Assembly: GCF_028714215.1 (NCBI RefSeq)
Contig: NZ_JAQTMS010000002.1
Coordinates: forward strand, 62,001 to 126,000
Direction of reading: 5' to 3'
DNA: 64,000 nt
Source: Rhodoferax sp.
GTDB taxonomy: Bacteria > Pseudomonadota > Gammaproteobacteria > Burkholderiales > Burkholderiaceae_C
The notes beneath the pieces were generated by a model. That model did no database searches. It was not told where the DNA came from and saw only the letters and a program-made list of their open reading frames with translations. Shown here piece by piece: positions 8,699 through 16,822 of this stretch. Made by a program: the position numbers and the translations under genes. Within the stretch, counting starts at the first letter, position 1. Every line of letters starts with the position of its first letter.

Positions 8699-8814
8699 TC
8701 GATTCGGTGAACTTTCCCGACTTTTTCGACGAGGTGCCGCGCATCACACTGCGCGATCCGCACGCCACACACGAACAATGCGTTGAAAGCGGATTCGGCA
8801 ACGAGTCATCTTGA
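8695..8814 (+). pseudogene. Stub of a conserved hypothetical gene linked to DUF2249
   Basis: A TTG overlapping the DUF2249 stop starts LIDSVNFPDFFDEVPRITLR followed by DPHATHEQCV and a stop after 39 codons. The segment FPDFF..VP.I.LRDP resembles the beginning of a hypothetical protein that often sits next to DUF2249 genes in Betaproteobacteria and normally continues for more than 150 residues. After LRDP the similarity stops, so I read this as a truncated remnant. A genuine 39-residue protein cannot be excluded. The assignment rests on memory of the family's N-terminus. Confidence 0.4.
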
Positions 8815-8866
8815 CCAACAACAGTTACTCCGCAGGAGTTTGCTGCTTGAACAAAATGGGTAAATC

Positions 8867-9190
8867 ATGACGTTCGTTGTAACCGAGTCGTGCATCAGTT
8901 GCAAATATACCGACTGTGTCGATGTGTGCCCGGTGGATGCCTTTCGTGAAGGTTCCAACTTCCTGGTAATTGATCCAGACGAATGCATTGACTGCGCGGT
9001 CTGTGTTCCAGAGTGCCCAGTCAACGCGATCTTTGCAGAAGAAGACGTACCCGCCGACCAGCAGGACTTCATCGCACTGAATGCAGAACTGGCGCCAAAG
9101 TGGAAAGTCATCACCCGAACCAAGGCGGCTCTTCCCGATGCTGACGAATGGGCCTGCGTGACGGTCAAACGAGCAGAGCTCAAGCGTTGA
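8867..9190 (+). CDS. fdxA: 7Fe ferredoxin FdxA
   Basis: 107 residues, the standard FdxA length. The first cluster region [19 protein letters not shown] carries the altered Cys spacing of a [3Fe-4S] site. The second, [16 protein letters not shown], is a classic [4Fe-4S] C..C..C...CP box. The C-terminal tail ([17 protein letters not shown]) is also typical. It is a small cytosolic electron carrier; its partner is often an FAD/NAD(P) oxidoreductase encoded next to it, of which only a stub remains here (9220-9267). Its position downstream of the DUF2249 gene may place it in the same stress-responsive transcript. Confidence 0.93.
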   Translation: MTFVVTESCISCKYTDCVDVCPVDAFREGSNFLVIDPDECIDCAVCVPECPVNAIFAEEDVPADQQDFIALNAELAPKWKVITRTKAALPDADEWACVTVKRAELKR

Positions 9191-9219
9191 TGCAGGCACA
9201 AGCCGCAGACCTCACCGAT

Positions 9220-9267
9220 ATGCAATTCAAAGTTGCCATACTGGGTAGCAAGACGCCTCGTTCATGA
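9220..9267 (+). pseudogene. Stub of an FAD/NAD(P)-dependent oxidoreductase
   Basis: Immediately after fdxA an ATG at 9220 opens MQFKVAILGS and then diverges into KTPRS and a stop. MQFKVAILGSGPAG is how I remember the N-terminus of the pyridine-nucleotide oxidoreductase commonly paired with FdxA. The frame here breaks exactly inside the GxGxxG dinucleotide-binding loop. The rest of the gene (normally over 400 codons) is absent before the phosphoesterase gene at 9413, so this looks like a deletion scar. The match is short, hence modest confidence. Confidence 0.4.
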
Positions 9268-9412
9268 CGGCGAACACTCTATGACGATCGGTCGGAAAGG
9301 AACCAGCACGTTTCCCATCATCTTTCATGGCTAATGCATCACAGCATGATATAAATGGATAAACTGGGCAGGGTTCAGCCAGGTCGGTTATCTGGCTGGC
9401 AGATGTCCCCCT

Positions 9413-10204
9413 ATGAAACTCAATATTCTGTCTGACCTGCATCTCAGCTGCGGTGCATTGGAGATACCCCGCAATGACGCCGATGTGGTCATTCTGGCAG
9501 GTGATGTCGCCCGCCCGAAGGAGGCGGCTTCCTGGGCCCTGGGCTTTGCCAAACCAGTGCTTTACGTTCCCGGCAACCACGAGTTCTACGGCGGCAGCAT
9601 TGCGGGTGCCGTAGATGAGCTCAAACAACTGTGCGCCGGAACGAATGTTCGCATTCTCGACAATGACCAAGTGATTATCAAAGGGGTACGTTTTCTGGGG
9701 ACCACCCTATGGACTGATTTCATGCTTTGGACTGACAACGAGCAACGGTCGCTGGCGATGCGTGAGGCGCAACGTTTCATGCGTGATTTCAGCATCATCC
9801 ATGTGGACGAGCCCATGGCAAGACTGTTCGCGCCCGATGACGCCGCCGCCCTGTGCCGCATTGACGCCCAGTGGCTTGAAAGCCGGCTGGCCGAGCCCCA
9901 TGCGGGGCCGACGGTCGTCATCACGCACCATGCACCTTCGCGCCAAAGTATTCATTCGCGGTTTGCCGGCTCATGGCTCAATGGCTGCTTTGTATCCGAT
10001 CTGCAGCATCTGGCTGACGGTCAGCGCGCGCAATTGTGGGTGCACGGTCATACCCATGACAGTTTTGACTACATGCTCAACGGCACACGGGTGGTGTGCA
10101 ACCCGCGAGGCTATGCAAAGGAAGGGGTGAACGAGAACCCCTTGTTCGACAGTCATTTCATGGTTCAAATCGGGTCTTGGAAGCAAGGCGCGACGCAGGA
10201 GTAA
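9413..10204 (+). CDS. Metallophosphoesterase (calcineurin-like)
   Basis: 263 residues. All metal-binding blocks are present: ILSDLHLS (D.H), VILAGDVAR (GD), VPGNHEFYGG (GNHE), VITHHAPS (H) and WVHGHTHDSFDY (GH.H). This is a complete binuclear-metal phosphoesterase of the calcineurin superfamily; whether it acts on a nucleotide, phosphodiester or protein cannot be read from sequence. No signal peptide is seen, so it is probably cytosolic. It is the first gene of a run with five-base or overlapping junctions leading into the P450 gene. Confidence 0.9.
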   Translation: MKLNILSDLHLSCGALEIPRNDADVVILAGDVARPKEAASWALGFAKPVLYVPGNHEFYGGSIAGAVDELKQLCAGTNVRILDNDQVIIKGVRFLGTTLWTDFMLWTDNEQRSLAMREAQRFMRDFSIIHVDEPMARLFAPDDAAALCRIDAQWLESRLAEPHAGPTVVITHHAPSRQSIHSRFAGSWLNGCFVSDLQHLADGQRAQLWVHGHTHDSFDYMLNGTRVVCNPRGYAKEGVNENPLFDSHFMVQIGSWKQGATQE

Positions 10205-10209
10205 ATCGT

Positions 10210-10521
10210 ATGCACACATGGTTCGCAAAGCAGCTCGGCGATGGGGTTCTGGCTTACGCGCCGAAGGCTCAGATCCAGGACCTGTTCCCGGCTCTGTTTG
10301 CGGCTGCTGGCCGACCGGCGGCGATGGCCGTTTTTACGCGGCATGAATTGGAGGGACGCCTGCAATGCGAGGTGGTGGCCTATTTCTCGCCGGCGGCCGA
10401 AGTCATTGCCCGGCAGATGGACGCCCAAGCGTGTGAAAAACCTTTCCGCGCCGAACTTGACTTGCTGGCCGGCGAGCCGGGCTGCTGGGCAGTTTTGTTT
10501 CCTGAAGGGCAATCGCCATGA
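10210..10521 (+). CDS. Hypothetical protein in P450 operon
   Basis: 103 residues beginning MHTWFAKQLGDGVLAYAP, with a good AGGAG ribosome site five bases after the phosphoesterase stop. The stop overlaps the P450 start by four bases (ATGA), which argues for a real, co-translated gene. No signal peptide, membrane segment, Cys cluster or recognised motif is visible. The sequence is mixed alpha/beta with a central stretch RHELEGRLQCEVVAYFSP. Function is unknown; its location suggests a role linked to the P450 or to the phosphoesterase. Confidence 0.75.
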   Translation: MHTWFAKQLGDGVLAYAPKAQIQDLFPALFAAAGRPAAMAVFTRHELEGRLQCEVVAYFSPAAEVIARQMDAQACEKPFRAELDLLAGEPGCWAVLFPEGQSP

Positions 10522-11702
10522 GCCATACGCGTTCCCAGGACTGGGATCCGAAGTCGGCTGCGGTGCTGCGCGATCAGCGCGCCGCCTTCGACGAGATGCG
10601 TGAACGCTGTCCGGTCGCGTACAGTGACTTACTGGGATGGTCGCTGTTTCGGCACGAGGACATTGTCCGCGTCCTGAACGACCACGTCACGTTCAGCAGC
10701 GTGGTTTCGAAAAATCTCTCGGTTCCCAACGGCATGGATCCCCCCGAACACGGCTCATACCGCCGCGTCATCGAGCGCTATTTCGCGCCGCAAACCATGC
10801 AGGAGTTCGAGCCACAATGCCGCAGCCTCGCAGCCGACCTGGTGCGCTCCCTGTACGGTCGCGCGGAGCTGGAACTGATGGGTGATTTTGCCCATCCATT
10901 TGCGGCTCGGGTGCAATGCGCGTTTCTCGGTTGGCCAGCCAGCATGCACGAACCGCTGCGCCGGTGGACGCAGAAGAACCACGCCGCCACCCTGGTCCAG
11001 GATCGGCAAGCGATGGCGGAGATCGCCCAAGAGTTCGCCGGTTACGTCACGAAGCTGCTGCAGCTGCGCCGCGCCGCTGACATCCAGAGCACCCAGGATG
11101 TCACGACCGGTTTGACCAGCCAACAGGTCAAGGGGCGACCGTTGAACGACCAAGAGATCACCAGCATCTTGCGCAACTGGACGGTGGGTGAGATCAGCAC
11201 GATCTCGGCGGCGGTCGGCGTTGTGGCCCAGTACCTGGCGGAACACACCGATTTGCAGCAACAAGTGCGCACGCAGCGAGGCCTGCTGCCCGATGCCATT
11301 GAGGAGATTTTGCGGCTGTACGGTCCGCTGCTGGCGAACCGGCGCGTGACCACCCGCGCCGTCGAGATCGGCGGGCGCTCCATCGGTGCCGGCGAGCGAA
11401 TTTCCCTGAACTGGGTCGCAGCCAATCGGGATGGCCGTGTCTTCACCGATCCGCAGTCATTCCGGCTGGACCGCGATGCAAGCGCCAATCTGCTGTACGG
11501 CGCGGGTATCCACGTCTGTCCCGGGGCGCCACTGGCGCGCATGGAGTTGCGAGTAGCAGTGCAAGCACTGCTTGACGGCACCACCCGCATCGACCCGATG
11601 ACGCAGCGCCCGCCAAGCCACGCGCTGTTCCCCGCTTCGGGCTATGCCACCGTGCCCGTGCAAATCACGTTTGCGTCGCAGCCCGTCGTCCACCATCAAT
11701 GA
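10518..11702 (+). CDS. Cytochrome P450
   Basis: 394 residues, typical of a soluble bacterial P450. The K-helix ExxR is in AIEEILRLYGPLL near residue 260. The heme-ligand loop is LLYGAGIHVCPGAPLARME near residue 325, with Cys as thiolate ligand; the first position is Tyr rather than the usual Phe. The I-helix region (WTVGEISTISAAVGVVAQYL) lacks the classic AG.(D/E)T: ISTIS stands where the oxygen-activating acid/Thr pair is expected. The start overlaps the preceding gene and the stop overlaps the SLAC1 gene (ATGA). The substrate is unknown, and no dedicated redox partner is adjacent except fdxA 1.3 kb upstream. Confidence 0.92.
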   Translation: MSHTRSQDWDPKSAAVLRDQRAAFDEMRERCPVAYSDLLGWSLFRHEDIVRVLNDHVTFSSVVSKNLSVPNGMDPPEHGSYRRVIERYFAPQTMQEFEPQCRSLAADLVRSLYGRAELELMGDFAHPFAARVQCAFLGWPASMHEPLRRWTQKNHAATLVQDRQAMAEIAQEFAGYVTKLLQLRRAADIQSTQDVTTGLTSQQVKGRPLNDQEITSILRNWTVGEISTISAAVGVVAQYLAEHTDLQQQVRTQRGLLPDAIEEILRLYGPLLANRRVTTRAVEIGGRSIGAGERISLNWVAANRDGRVFTDPQSFRLDRDASANLLYGAGIHVCPGAPLARMELRVAVQALLDGTTRIDPMTQRPPSHALFPASGYATVPVQITFASQPVVHHQ

Positions 11703-12823
11703 CTTCGCCAAGCACCGATAGCGCAACGGGCGAGCGCCCGGTCAAGCCCGCACTGCAGACGCGCCTGCGGACTGATCTGGCCGGCCTGGCACCGGCGTAT
11801 TTCGGCCTGGTGATGGCCACCGGCATCGTCTCCATTGCCGCCCATCTGCAGGGCTGGTCACAGCTTGCGCGCACGCTGTTCTACCTGAACAACGTGATGT
11901 ATGCGGTCTTGTGGCTGCTGACGCTGGGACGCCTGCTGTGGTTTCCCCGGCGTCTTTTCAGTGACTTGATCGATCATCTGCGCGGTCCCGGATTTTTTAC
12001 CATGGTGGCCGGGACCGGCGTGCTGGGGGCGCAGTATGTGTTGTTGCTTGCCGACTATCGCATCGGACTGCTGCTGTGGATTGTGGCGCTGGTGTTGTGG
12101 CTTGGGCTGACCTATGCGATCTTTACGGCCTTCACCGTCAAGGAACACAAGCCAACGCTGGACCAAGGCATCAGCGGCGCCTGGCTGCTGGCGGTGGTGG
12201 CGACGCAATCGGTTGCCGTGCTGTCTGCGATGCTGGCGGCGCATGTGGCCCAGCCCTACCGGCTGGAGATGAACTTTCTGGCGCTGTCGATGTGGCTGTG
12301 GGGCGGCATGCTGTACATCTGGATGATGTCGCTGATTTTCTACCGCTACACCTTCTTCCGGTTCGCGCCGGGGGACCTGTCTCCGCCCTACTGGATCAAC
12401 ATGGGTGCCATGTCGATCTCGACGCTGGCCGGGTCGCTGCTGATCATCAATGCGCACGATGCGCCGTTCCTGTTGTCGTTGTTGCCTTTTCTCAAGGGGT
12501 TCACGGTGTTCTATTGGGCCACCGGTACCTGGTGGATTCCGATGCTGGTGTTGCTGAGCATCTGGCGCCACGTCTACAAGCGCTTTCCGATGCACTATGA
12601 CCCGCTGTACTGGGGGGCGGTGTTCCCACTTGGCATGTACGCAACCTGCACGCACCAAATGTTGCACGCGATGGAATTTGAACTTCTGGAATTTTTGCCG
12701 AAACTTTTCTTGATCGTGGCGCTGGTGACCTGGAGCCTTGCATTTATAGGCCTGCTGCTCGATCTGCTGCGGCGTTTTGACTTGCTACCGGCGCTTGCCC
12801 CTTTCACCGAAAAGCATTTGTGA
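11699..12823 (+). CDS. SLAC1/TehA family anion (C4-dicarboxylate/tellurite) channel-transporter
   Basis: 374 residues with about ten hydrophobic helices, as in TehA/SLAC1/Mae1. The N-terminal signature LAPAYFGLVMATGIVSIAAH matches this family. The central phenylalanine-rich and glycine-rich helices (ALSMWLWGGMLYIWMMSLIF, PPYWINMGAMSISTLAG) are also family-like. Members move anions such as malate, sulfite, chloride or nitrate, or confer tellurite resistance when overexpressed, so the substrate is uncertain. The gene is translationally coupled to the P450 gene by a four-base overlap. Confidence 0.85.
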   Translation: MTSPSTDSATGERPVKPALQTRLRTDLAGLAPAYFGLVMATGIVSIAAHLQGWSQLARTLFYLNNVMYAVLWLLTLGRLLWFPRRLFSDLIDHLRGPGFFTMVAGTGVLGAQYVLLLADYRIGLLLWIVALVLWLGLTYAIFTAFTVKEHKPTLDQGISGAWLLAVVATQSVAVLSAMLAAHVAQPYRLEMNFLALSMWLWGGMLYIWMMSLIFYRYTFFRFAPGDLSPPYWINMGAMSISTLAGSLLIINAHDAPFLLSLLPFLKGFTVFYWATGTWWIPMLVLLSIWRHVYKRFPMHYDPLYWGAVFPLGMYATCTHQMLHAMEFELLEFLPKLFLIVALVTWSLAFIGLLLDLLRRFDLLPALAPFTEKHL

Positions 12824-12839
12824 ATCCTGGAGCTCACTG

Positions 12840-13739
12840 ATGACTCACTTTCGCACCCGCGCCGTCCATGCCGGGCAGCACCCTGACCCGGGCACCGGCG
12901 CCATCGCCACGCCCATCAACCAGACGACCGCCTTTGGCTACGGCACGCTGGAGCAGGGCGCCGCCATCTTCGCCGGCGAGACGCCGGGCTACCGTTACAG
13001 CCGCTTTGCCAACCCCACCGTGGCGGCGCTGGAGGCCAAGATGGCGAACCTGGAAGGCGCGCCGGCGGCAGTGGCTTTTGGGAGCGGCACGGCGGCCATG
13101 TGTTCTGTGCTGTTGGGGCTATTGAATCCGGGGGATGAAATAGCGTTCCTCGGGCCGTTGTATGGCGGCACCGAGGGGTTTTTTCGCCAATTGGGCGAGC
13201 GTTTTGGCATCCGGGTTGTCGACGCCACGCAGCAGGGCTTGGCTGCCAGCCTCACACCGGATACACGCATGGTCTGGGTAGAGACGCTGACCAACCCCAG
13301 CCTGCGCCCGCATGATCTGGCTGAGGTGGCCGCCCTTGCCAAGGCGCGTGGCGTGCTCACGGTGGCCCATTTCCTGGCGAGCCACCCTGCGGTGCGGGTG
13401 GTGCATTACCCGGGTCTTGTCTGTCATCCGCAGCATGCGCTGGCGCGGCGCCTGTTGCAGGGCGGCTTTGGCGGCATGGTGGCTTTCGAGCTGGTGCGCA
13501 ACGAGCGCTCTGCGGCTGCGGCCGTGTTGAACCAGCTCCAGCTATTCACCCAGGCGGTCTCATTGGGTGATGTGGACAGCCTGGCCTGCCATCCGGCGAG
13601 TACCACGCACAGCTTTGTCACGGCTGCGGTGCGGGCCCAAAACGGAATTGCCGAAGGGCTGATCCGGCTCAGCGTGGGCATAGAGCATCCGGACGACCTG
13701 ATCGCTGACCTCGAGCATGCGTTAAGACATGCTGCTTAA
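12840..13739 (+). pseudogene. Cys/Met-metabolism PLP enzyme with in-frame loss of the catalytic core
   Basis: The frame is open (299 residues) and starts after GGAG with MTHFRTRAVHAGQHPDPGTG. It continues as a trans-sulfuration enzyme through YRYSRFANPTVAALE, AVAFGSGTAAMC and WVETLTNPSLRPHDLAEVAA. At ARGVLTVA (about 13368) it jumps to HFLASHPAVRVVHYPGL, a segment that normally lies about 95-100 residues later. The missing part contains the 'VDNTFA' turn and the 'HSATKY' loop whose Lys forms the PLP Schiff base. The product therefore cannot be a normal cystathionine gamma-synthase, O-acetylhomoserine sulfhydrylase or methionine gamma-lyase. The C-terminal domain (GLIRLSVGIEHPDDLIADLE) is intact. 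It is listed as a pseudogene although no stop codon interrupts it. Confidence 0.8.
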
Positions 13740-13881
13740 ACGCGGAAGACGGAACGGCGTTGTTGAGGAAATCATAGGTTGGTCGAAGCGGCCCAATTGT
13801 TCGCGATTTCCCAGGTTTTTCCTTTCGCCATTTCACTGTGACGTTTTTTTGATGGTGCCATTCAGGGTGGATTGACCTAGT

Positions 13882-14322
13882 CTATGCGGAGTCAAAAGCC
13901 CTTACATCCGGTACAACGAAACGGCCACGCAAGGACAGCAACTCGGTCCGGTGCAGACGCGCCAGTTTATTGAGTACTTTTTCACCGTTCTTGAGCAGAT
14001 GAATTTCAATCCGTCGCCGATCCTCTGAGGAACGACGACGCTCGACAAAACCCAGCTTCTCGCAGCGCGAAATCAGCGCGACAACACCATGCTGTTGCGC
14101 CTGCAGGCGTTCCGCGAGTTCGCCGACGGTTGCCCAGTCGCGACCGGGATACCCCTTGACATGCAGCAACAGCAAATACTGCAAAGGCGTTACACCATGC
14201 TGGCGTGTCACTTCCTCGCTGAAGCGCACGAACTTCCGTATCTGATAACGAAAATCGGACAGTACTTCAAAATCGTGTTTATCGAGGGGCAGCGCTTTAA
14301 GCTTCGGCACGGCAGCATCCAT
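13882..14322 (-). CDS. MarR-family transcriptional regulator
   Basis: 146 residues from the ATG at 14322; a TTG at 14364 would add 14 residues and cannot be excluded. The winged-helix core shows GVTPLQYLLLLHVKGYPGRD, TVGELAERLQAQQHGVVALI as recognition region, and the wing GFVERRRSSEDRRRIEIHLL with its DRR basic tip. It is a cytosolic DNA-binding repressor, usually ligand-responsive. It faces the P450/SLAC1/PLP operon convergently, so there is no shared promoter; its operator and target are not visible. The last residues (VVPDVRAFDSA) are unconserved. Confidence 0.85.
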   Translation of the reverse strand: MDAAVPKLKALPLDKHDFEVLSDFRYQIRKFVRFSEEVTRQHGVTPLQYLLLLHVKGYPGRDWATVGELAERLQAQQHGVVALISRCEKLGFVERRRSSEDRRRIEIHLLKNGEKVLNKLARLHRTELLSLRGRFVVPDVRAFDSA

Positions 14323-14413
14323 CCCAAAATCGTTGTGAGCAGTTATTCTCTCATCCAGACCCAATCGATGCCTGGCTGCAGACCAATTGCGCAGCGTGCT
14401 TCACGGTGCTGTG

Positions 14414-14799
14414 TCATCGGTGGATTAGGACGATCTGCATGAGTATCAACCACATGAACAGTCCAGCGCCAGCAATCACCGTTGCCATTTGCAGCGCCTT
14501 GATATCCTCGCGCATGTAAAACAACGCATGCACGCCGCGATAGATCAGTCCAACTGAACACAACAGCGCGAGCCCCCGATGACAACACCGACGAACAGAT
14601 TCGGCACGAACAGCGTCAGCGAAGAGAGCCACAGCGGTATCGGAGCAATCACCGCCAGGGTGAAACCTGCGTGGTAGTCGGTTGCCGCATTATTGATTCT
14701 GGAAACCAGGTGAATCAACCACACCATGATGGGAACGGTAAGTAACTCGGCCAAAGAGAAACGAAGATGTGTGGCCGCGAATGCAATACGGACATTGGG
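14414..14799 (-). pseudogene. Yip1-type membrane protein gene, 5'-truncated and frameshifted
   Basis: Read leftwards, one frame gives FSLAELLTVPIMVWLIHLVS and NAATDYHAGFTLAVIAPIPL, then WLSSLTLFVPNLFVGVVIGG before running into a stop at 14545. A second frame continues exactly where expected with LALLCSVGLIYRGVHALFYM and ends IAGAGLFMWLILMQIVLIHR. The change of frame falls in a G5 run (14573-14577), so a single-base slip, real or a sequencing error, explains it. The combined sequence resembles the second half of Yip1/DUF1282-type membrane proteins with four helices. The N-terminal half is missing, and the frame is closed by a stop at 14800-14802. Confidence 0.6.
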
Positions 14800-14960
14800 T
14801 CACGTGCGCCACCGCCACCGCGATCAACTGCCTGGTCTTGCCCGGCGGCGGCGCGATCCTTATATCGCACCAAACTGCGGTAAGGCATACAGGTGGTGCG
14901 CCGCATGATCACGCAGCAGGGGTATTGAAGGTCTATCTCATGGCGGCCGTGGACTGAGTT
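14762..14960 (-). pseudogene. AhpD-like carboxymuconolactone decarboxylase remnant
   Basis: On the minus strand one frame reads GKTRQLIAVAVAHVTQCPYC followed by IRGHTSS. That is the CMD/AhpD core with its redox CxxC and the following His. Just upstream a different frame contains DHAAHHLYALPQFGAI and a stop, plausibly the preceding helix of the same protein. After GHTSS the similarity ends and the adjacent Yip1 remnant begins. The gene is therefore broken by at least one frameshift and a 3' deletion. AhpD-like proteins reduce peroxiredoxins or act on carboxymuconolactone; here no functional product is expected. Confidence 0.5.
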
Positions 14961-15005
14961 GCCAGCACTTACTTCTTCTTCAAGGGTGTTGCACACAAGT
15001 GTGCA

Positions 15006-15593
15006 CTACGTGGCACAGGCCGGAGTCTTGAAAACACCTAGTTCCGTGACCACGTAATCCATCCGAATGTCGAATTCTTGCGGGTGAATTGTTTGAACAC
15101 GCGAGATCTCAAACGCAACGCCAATCGTGAGCGGCCTGGGGGCAAGTGCCGCCAAGGTCCGGTCGTAAAAGCCCCCACCATACCCAAGGCGGTAGCCCCT
15201 GCCATCAAATCCCACCGGCGGCATCAAGAAAGCCTGTGGCTCCACGATATCAGTGCCGTCAGGTACTGGTATATCGTATATGCCCTTGGTCATGGATGCG
15301 CCGGGCCACCACTGTCGAAACCGCAGCGCCCCATTTCTTTGCACCACTTCCGGTAGCGCCGCCCGTGCGCCTGTGTCGCGAAAATGACGAATAGCAAAAC
15401 GTGGATCAAACTCACCTTGGTAGGGCCAGTACATTCCAATGGTCATGCTGTTGAGCATTGGAAATGCGTTTATCAGAAGGCGGGAGATTTCATTGCTCCA
15501 TACATGACGTTGCTCAGGGCTGATTGTCAATCTCCTGGCAAGCATTTCTTTTCGCAGGAAAGCTTTCCTTAATTTGATTTCTTCGGAATTCAC
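15006..15593 (-). CDS. 5-formyltetrahydrofolate cyclo-ligase family protein (copy 1)
   Basis: 195 residues. Family features are an N-terminal basic helix (IKLRKAFLRKEMLARR), IGMYWPYQGEFDP for the folate/ATP region, MPPVGFDGRGYRLGYGGGFYDRTL as the C-terminal signature, and IGVAFEISRVQTIHPQEFD. The enzyme converts 5-formyl-THF to 5,10-methenyl-THF using ATP. A second, different copy is at 38382-38981; identity between the two is restricted to motifs, so they are not a recent duplication. It lies downstream of the suf operon on the same strand, but a 77-base gap and lack of overlap suggest it is separate. Confidence 0.88.
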   Translation of the reverse strand: MNSEEIKLRKAFLRKEMLARRLTISPEQRHVWSNEISRLLINAFPMLNSMTIGMYWPYQGEFDPRFAIRHFRDTGARAALPEVVQRNGALRFRQWWPGASMTKGIYDIPVPDGTDIVEPQAFLMPPVGFDGRGYRLGYGGGFYDRTLAALAPRPLTIGVAFEISRVQTIHPQEFDIRMDYVVTELGVFKTPACAT

Positions 15594-15670
15594 AGTTGCA
15601 ATCTTGAACGCTTACCTAAGCCGGAAATTACCAATGGTTGACGCAGGTGATGACGAGTGAATGCGGGGCG

Positions 15671-16231
15671 TCAAGCGGCAACGACCTCGATGTCGGGCTC
15701 AATCATGCGCAGCCGACTCTCAATCCCCTGCAGAGTGCCCGAGATCGCGCTCGGGCAGGTGCCGCAAGCGCCCTGGTAGTGCACGATGAGCTGGTTACCG
15801 CTCAGGCCAAGAACGTGCAGGTCGCCGCCGTCGCTTTGCAGGTAAGGCCTGATTTCCTGCTCCAGTACCAGCTCAATATCGTCCAGACGCTGGCGGTCTT
15901 CTGCACTCAAATCCGCCACACTGGCGCGCGCTTCAAAAACAGCTGCGGCCGACCGTTCACTGGCCGCCGGCGCAGCCCGCAAGGGAACCGCAATTTCGCG
16001 CGCCAATGCGTCCCAGTCGGCCTTGCCGTCCTGCGTCACGGTAAGCCAGCGGTCAATATAGAAAACGTTGGTCACATGATCAATGGCGAACAGCGCGCCG
16101 GCCAGTGCATCGCCTTGGGCCTGCTGGGCGTTTTCATACGAATGCGCGATGCCCCATGTGAGTGGCTCGCGCAAGACAAACTTCCTCGCGTTCGGGTTCG
16201 GCGTGCTTTCTATTTCGGCGATTTTTGGCAT
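15671..16231 (-). CDS. nfuA: Nfu-type Fe-S scaffold/carrier (NifU C-terminal domain)
   Basis: 186 residues in two domains. Residues 1-90 form the Nfu N-terminal domain (IESTPNPNARKFVLREPL). Residues about 115-186 are the NifU-like thioredoxin-fold domain with the cluster-binding pair in YQGACGTCPSAISGTLQGIE (CxxC) and the preceding YLQSDGGDLHVLGL. Nfu proteins receive [4Fe-4S] clusters from the SUF machinery and deliver them to client enzymes. It is the last gene of the suf run, 36 bases after sufU. The gene symbol is assigned by domain order; NfuA of E. coli differs in having a degenerate A-type first domain. Confidence 0.85.
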   Translation of the reverse strand: MPKIAEIESTPNPNARKFVLREPLTWGIAHSYENAQQAQGDALAGALFAIDHVTNVFYIDRWLTVTQDGKADWDALAREIAVPLRAAPAASERSAAAVFEARASVADLSAEDRQRLDDIELVLEQEIRPYLQSDGGDLHVLGLSGNQLIVHYQGACGTCPSAISGTLQGIESRLRMIEPDIEVVAA

Positions 16232-16267
16232 GTCTTTGTCCGCTTGGTCAAGCCACCACGGGTCGCG

Positions 16268-16822
16268 TCAAGCGTCGCCTAGCGGGGCGTGCATCGGATC
16301 CGCTTCGGCCTCGGTCGACGTGCTGGCTTGGGCGTTGAACGCGGCCTGTAGCGTGTGCCACGGCAAGATGGCGCACTTCACGCGCATCGGCAGCTCGCTG
16401 ATGCCAGAGAACACTGCCAGCCGGCCGATGTGGGGGCCCTCTTTGGCGACGATGCGGCCGGTGGCCATGTCGACAAACTCGCGGATCAGCGTCTGCGCGT
16501 CGCTCTGGCTCTTGCCTTTCACCGCTGCCGTCATCATCGACGCCGACGCTTTGCAGATGGCGCACGATTCCCCATGAAAGGCGATGCTGCTGATGGTGTC
16601 GCCCGCAAGCTTGAGCGCCACATGAATGTGGTCGCCGCACAGCGGATTGACCCCTTCGGCATGGTGGCTGGGGTGCTCCAGCTTGCCGTAATTGCGCGGC
16701 TTGCGGTTGTGGTCCAGGATCACTTCCTGGTACAGGGCTTTGGCATCGGTGCTCACTGGAGTACCTTCGTGCTGCGCACTGCGGTGCGAGCTTGCTTGGG
16801 GACGGCCCGGCGCGGTGCTCAT
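16268..16822 (-). CDS. sufU: SufU (NifU/IscU-like) sulfur-transfer protein of the SUF system
   Basis: 184 residues, with a 25-residue basic leader before the conserved start STDAKALYQEVILDHNRKPR. The three U-type cysteines are present: NPLCGDHIHV, HGESCAICKASASMM and MRVKCAILPWHTL. The insertion between the second and third Cys typical of SufU is present (residues about 105-145). SufU takes sulfane sulfur from SufS and hands it to SufBCD. An internal GTG (VSTDAKALY) is an alternative start; I keep the ATG because it overlaps the sufS stop by four bases. The C-terminal tail is unconserved. Confidence 0.88.
   Translation of the reverse strand: MSTAPGRPQASSHRSAQHEGTPVSTDAKALYQEVILDHNRKPRNYGKLEHPSHHAEGVNPLCGDHIHVALKLAGDTISSIAFHGESCAICKASASMMTAAVKGKSQSDAQTLIREFVDMATGRIVAKEGPHIGRLAVFSGISELPMRVKCAILPWHTLQAAFNAQASTSTEAEADPMHAPLGDA

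Noticed and set aside
13740-13881. Bidirectional terminator between the PLP gene and the MarR gene
   Set aside because: The T-run at about 13844 is not preceded by a stable stem, so I do not call a terminator.
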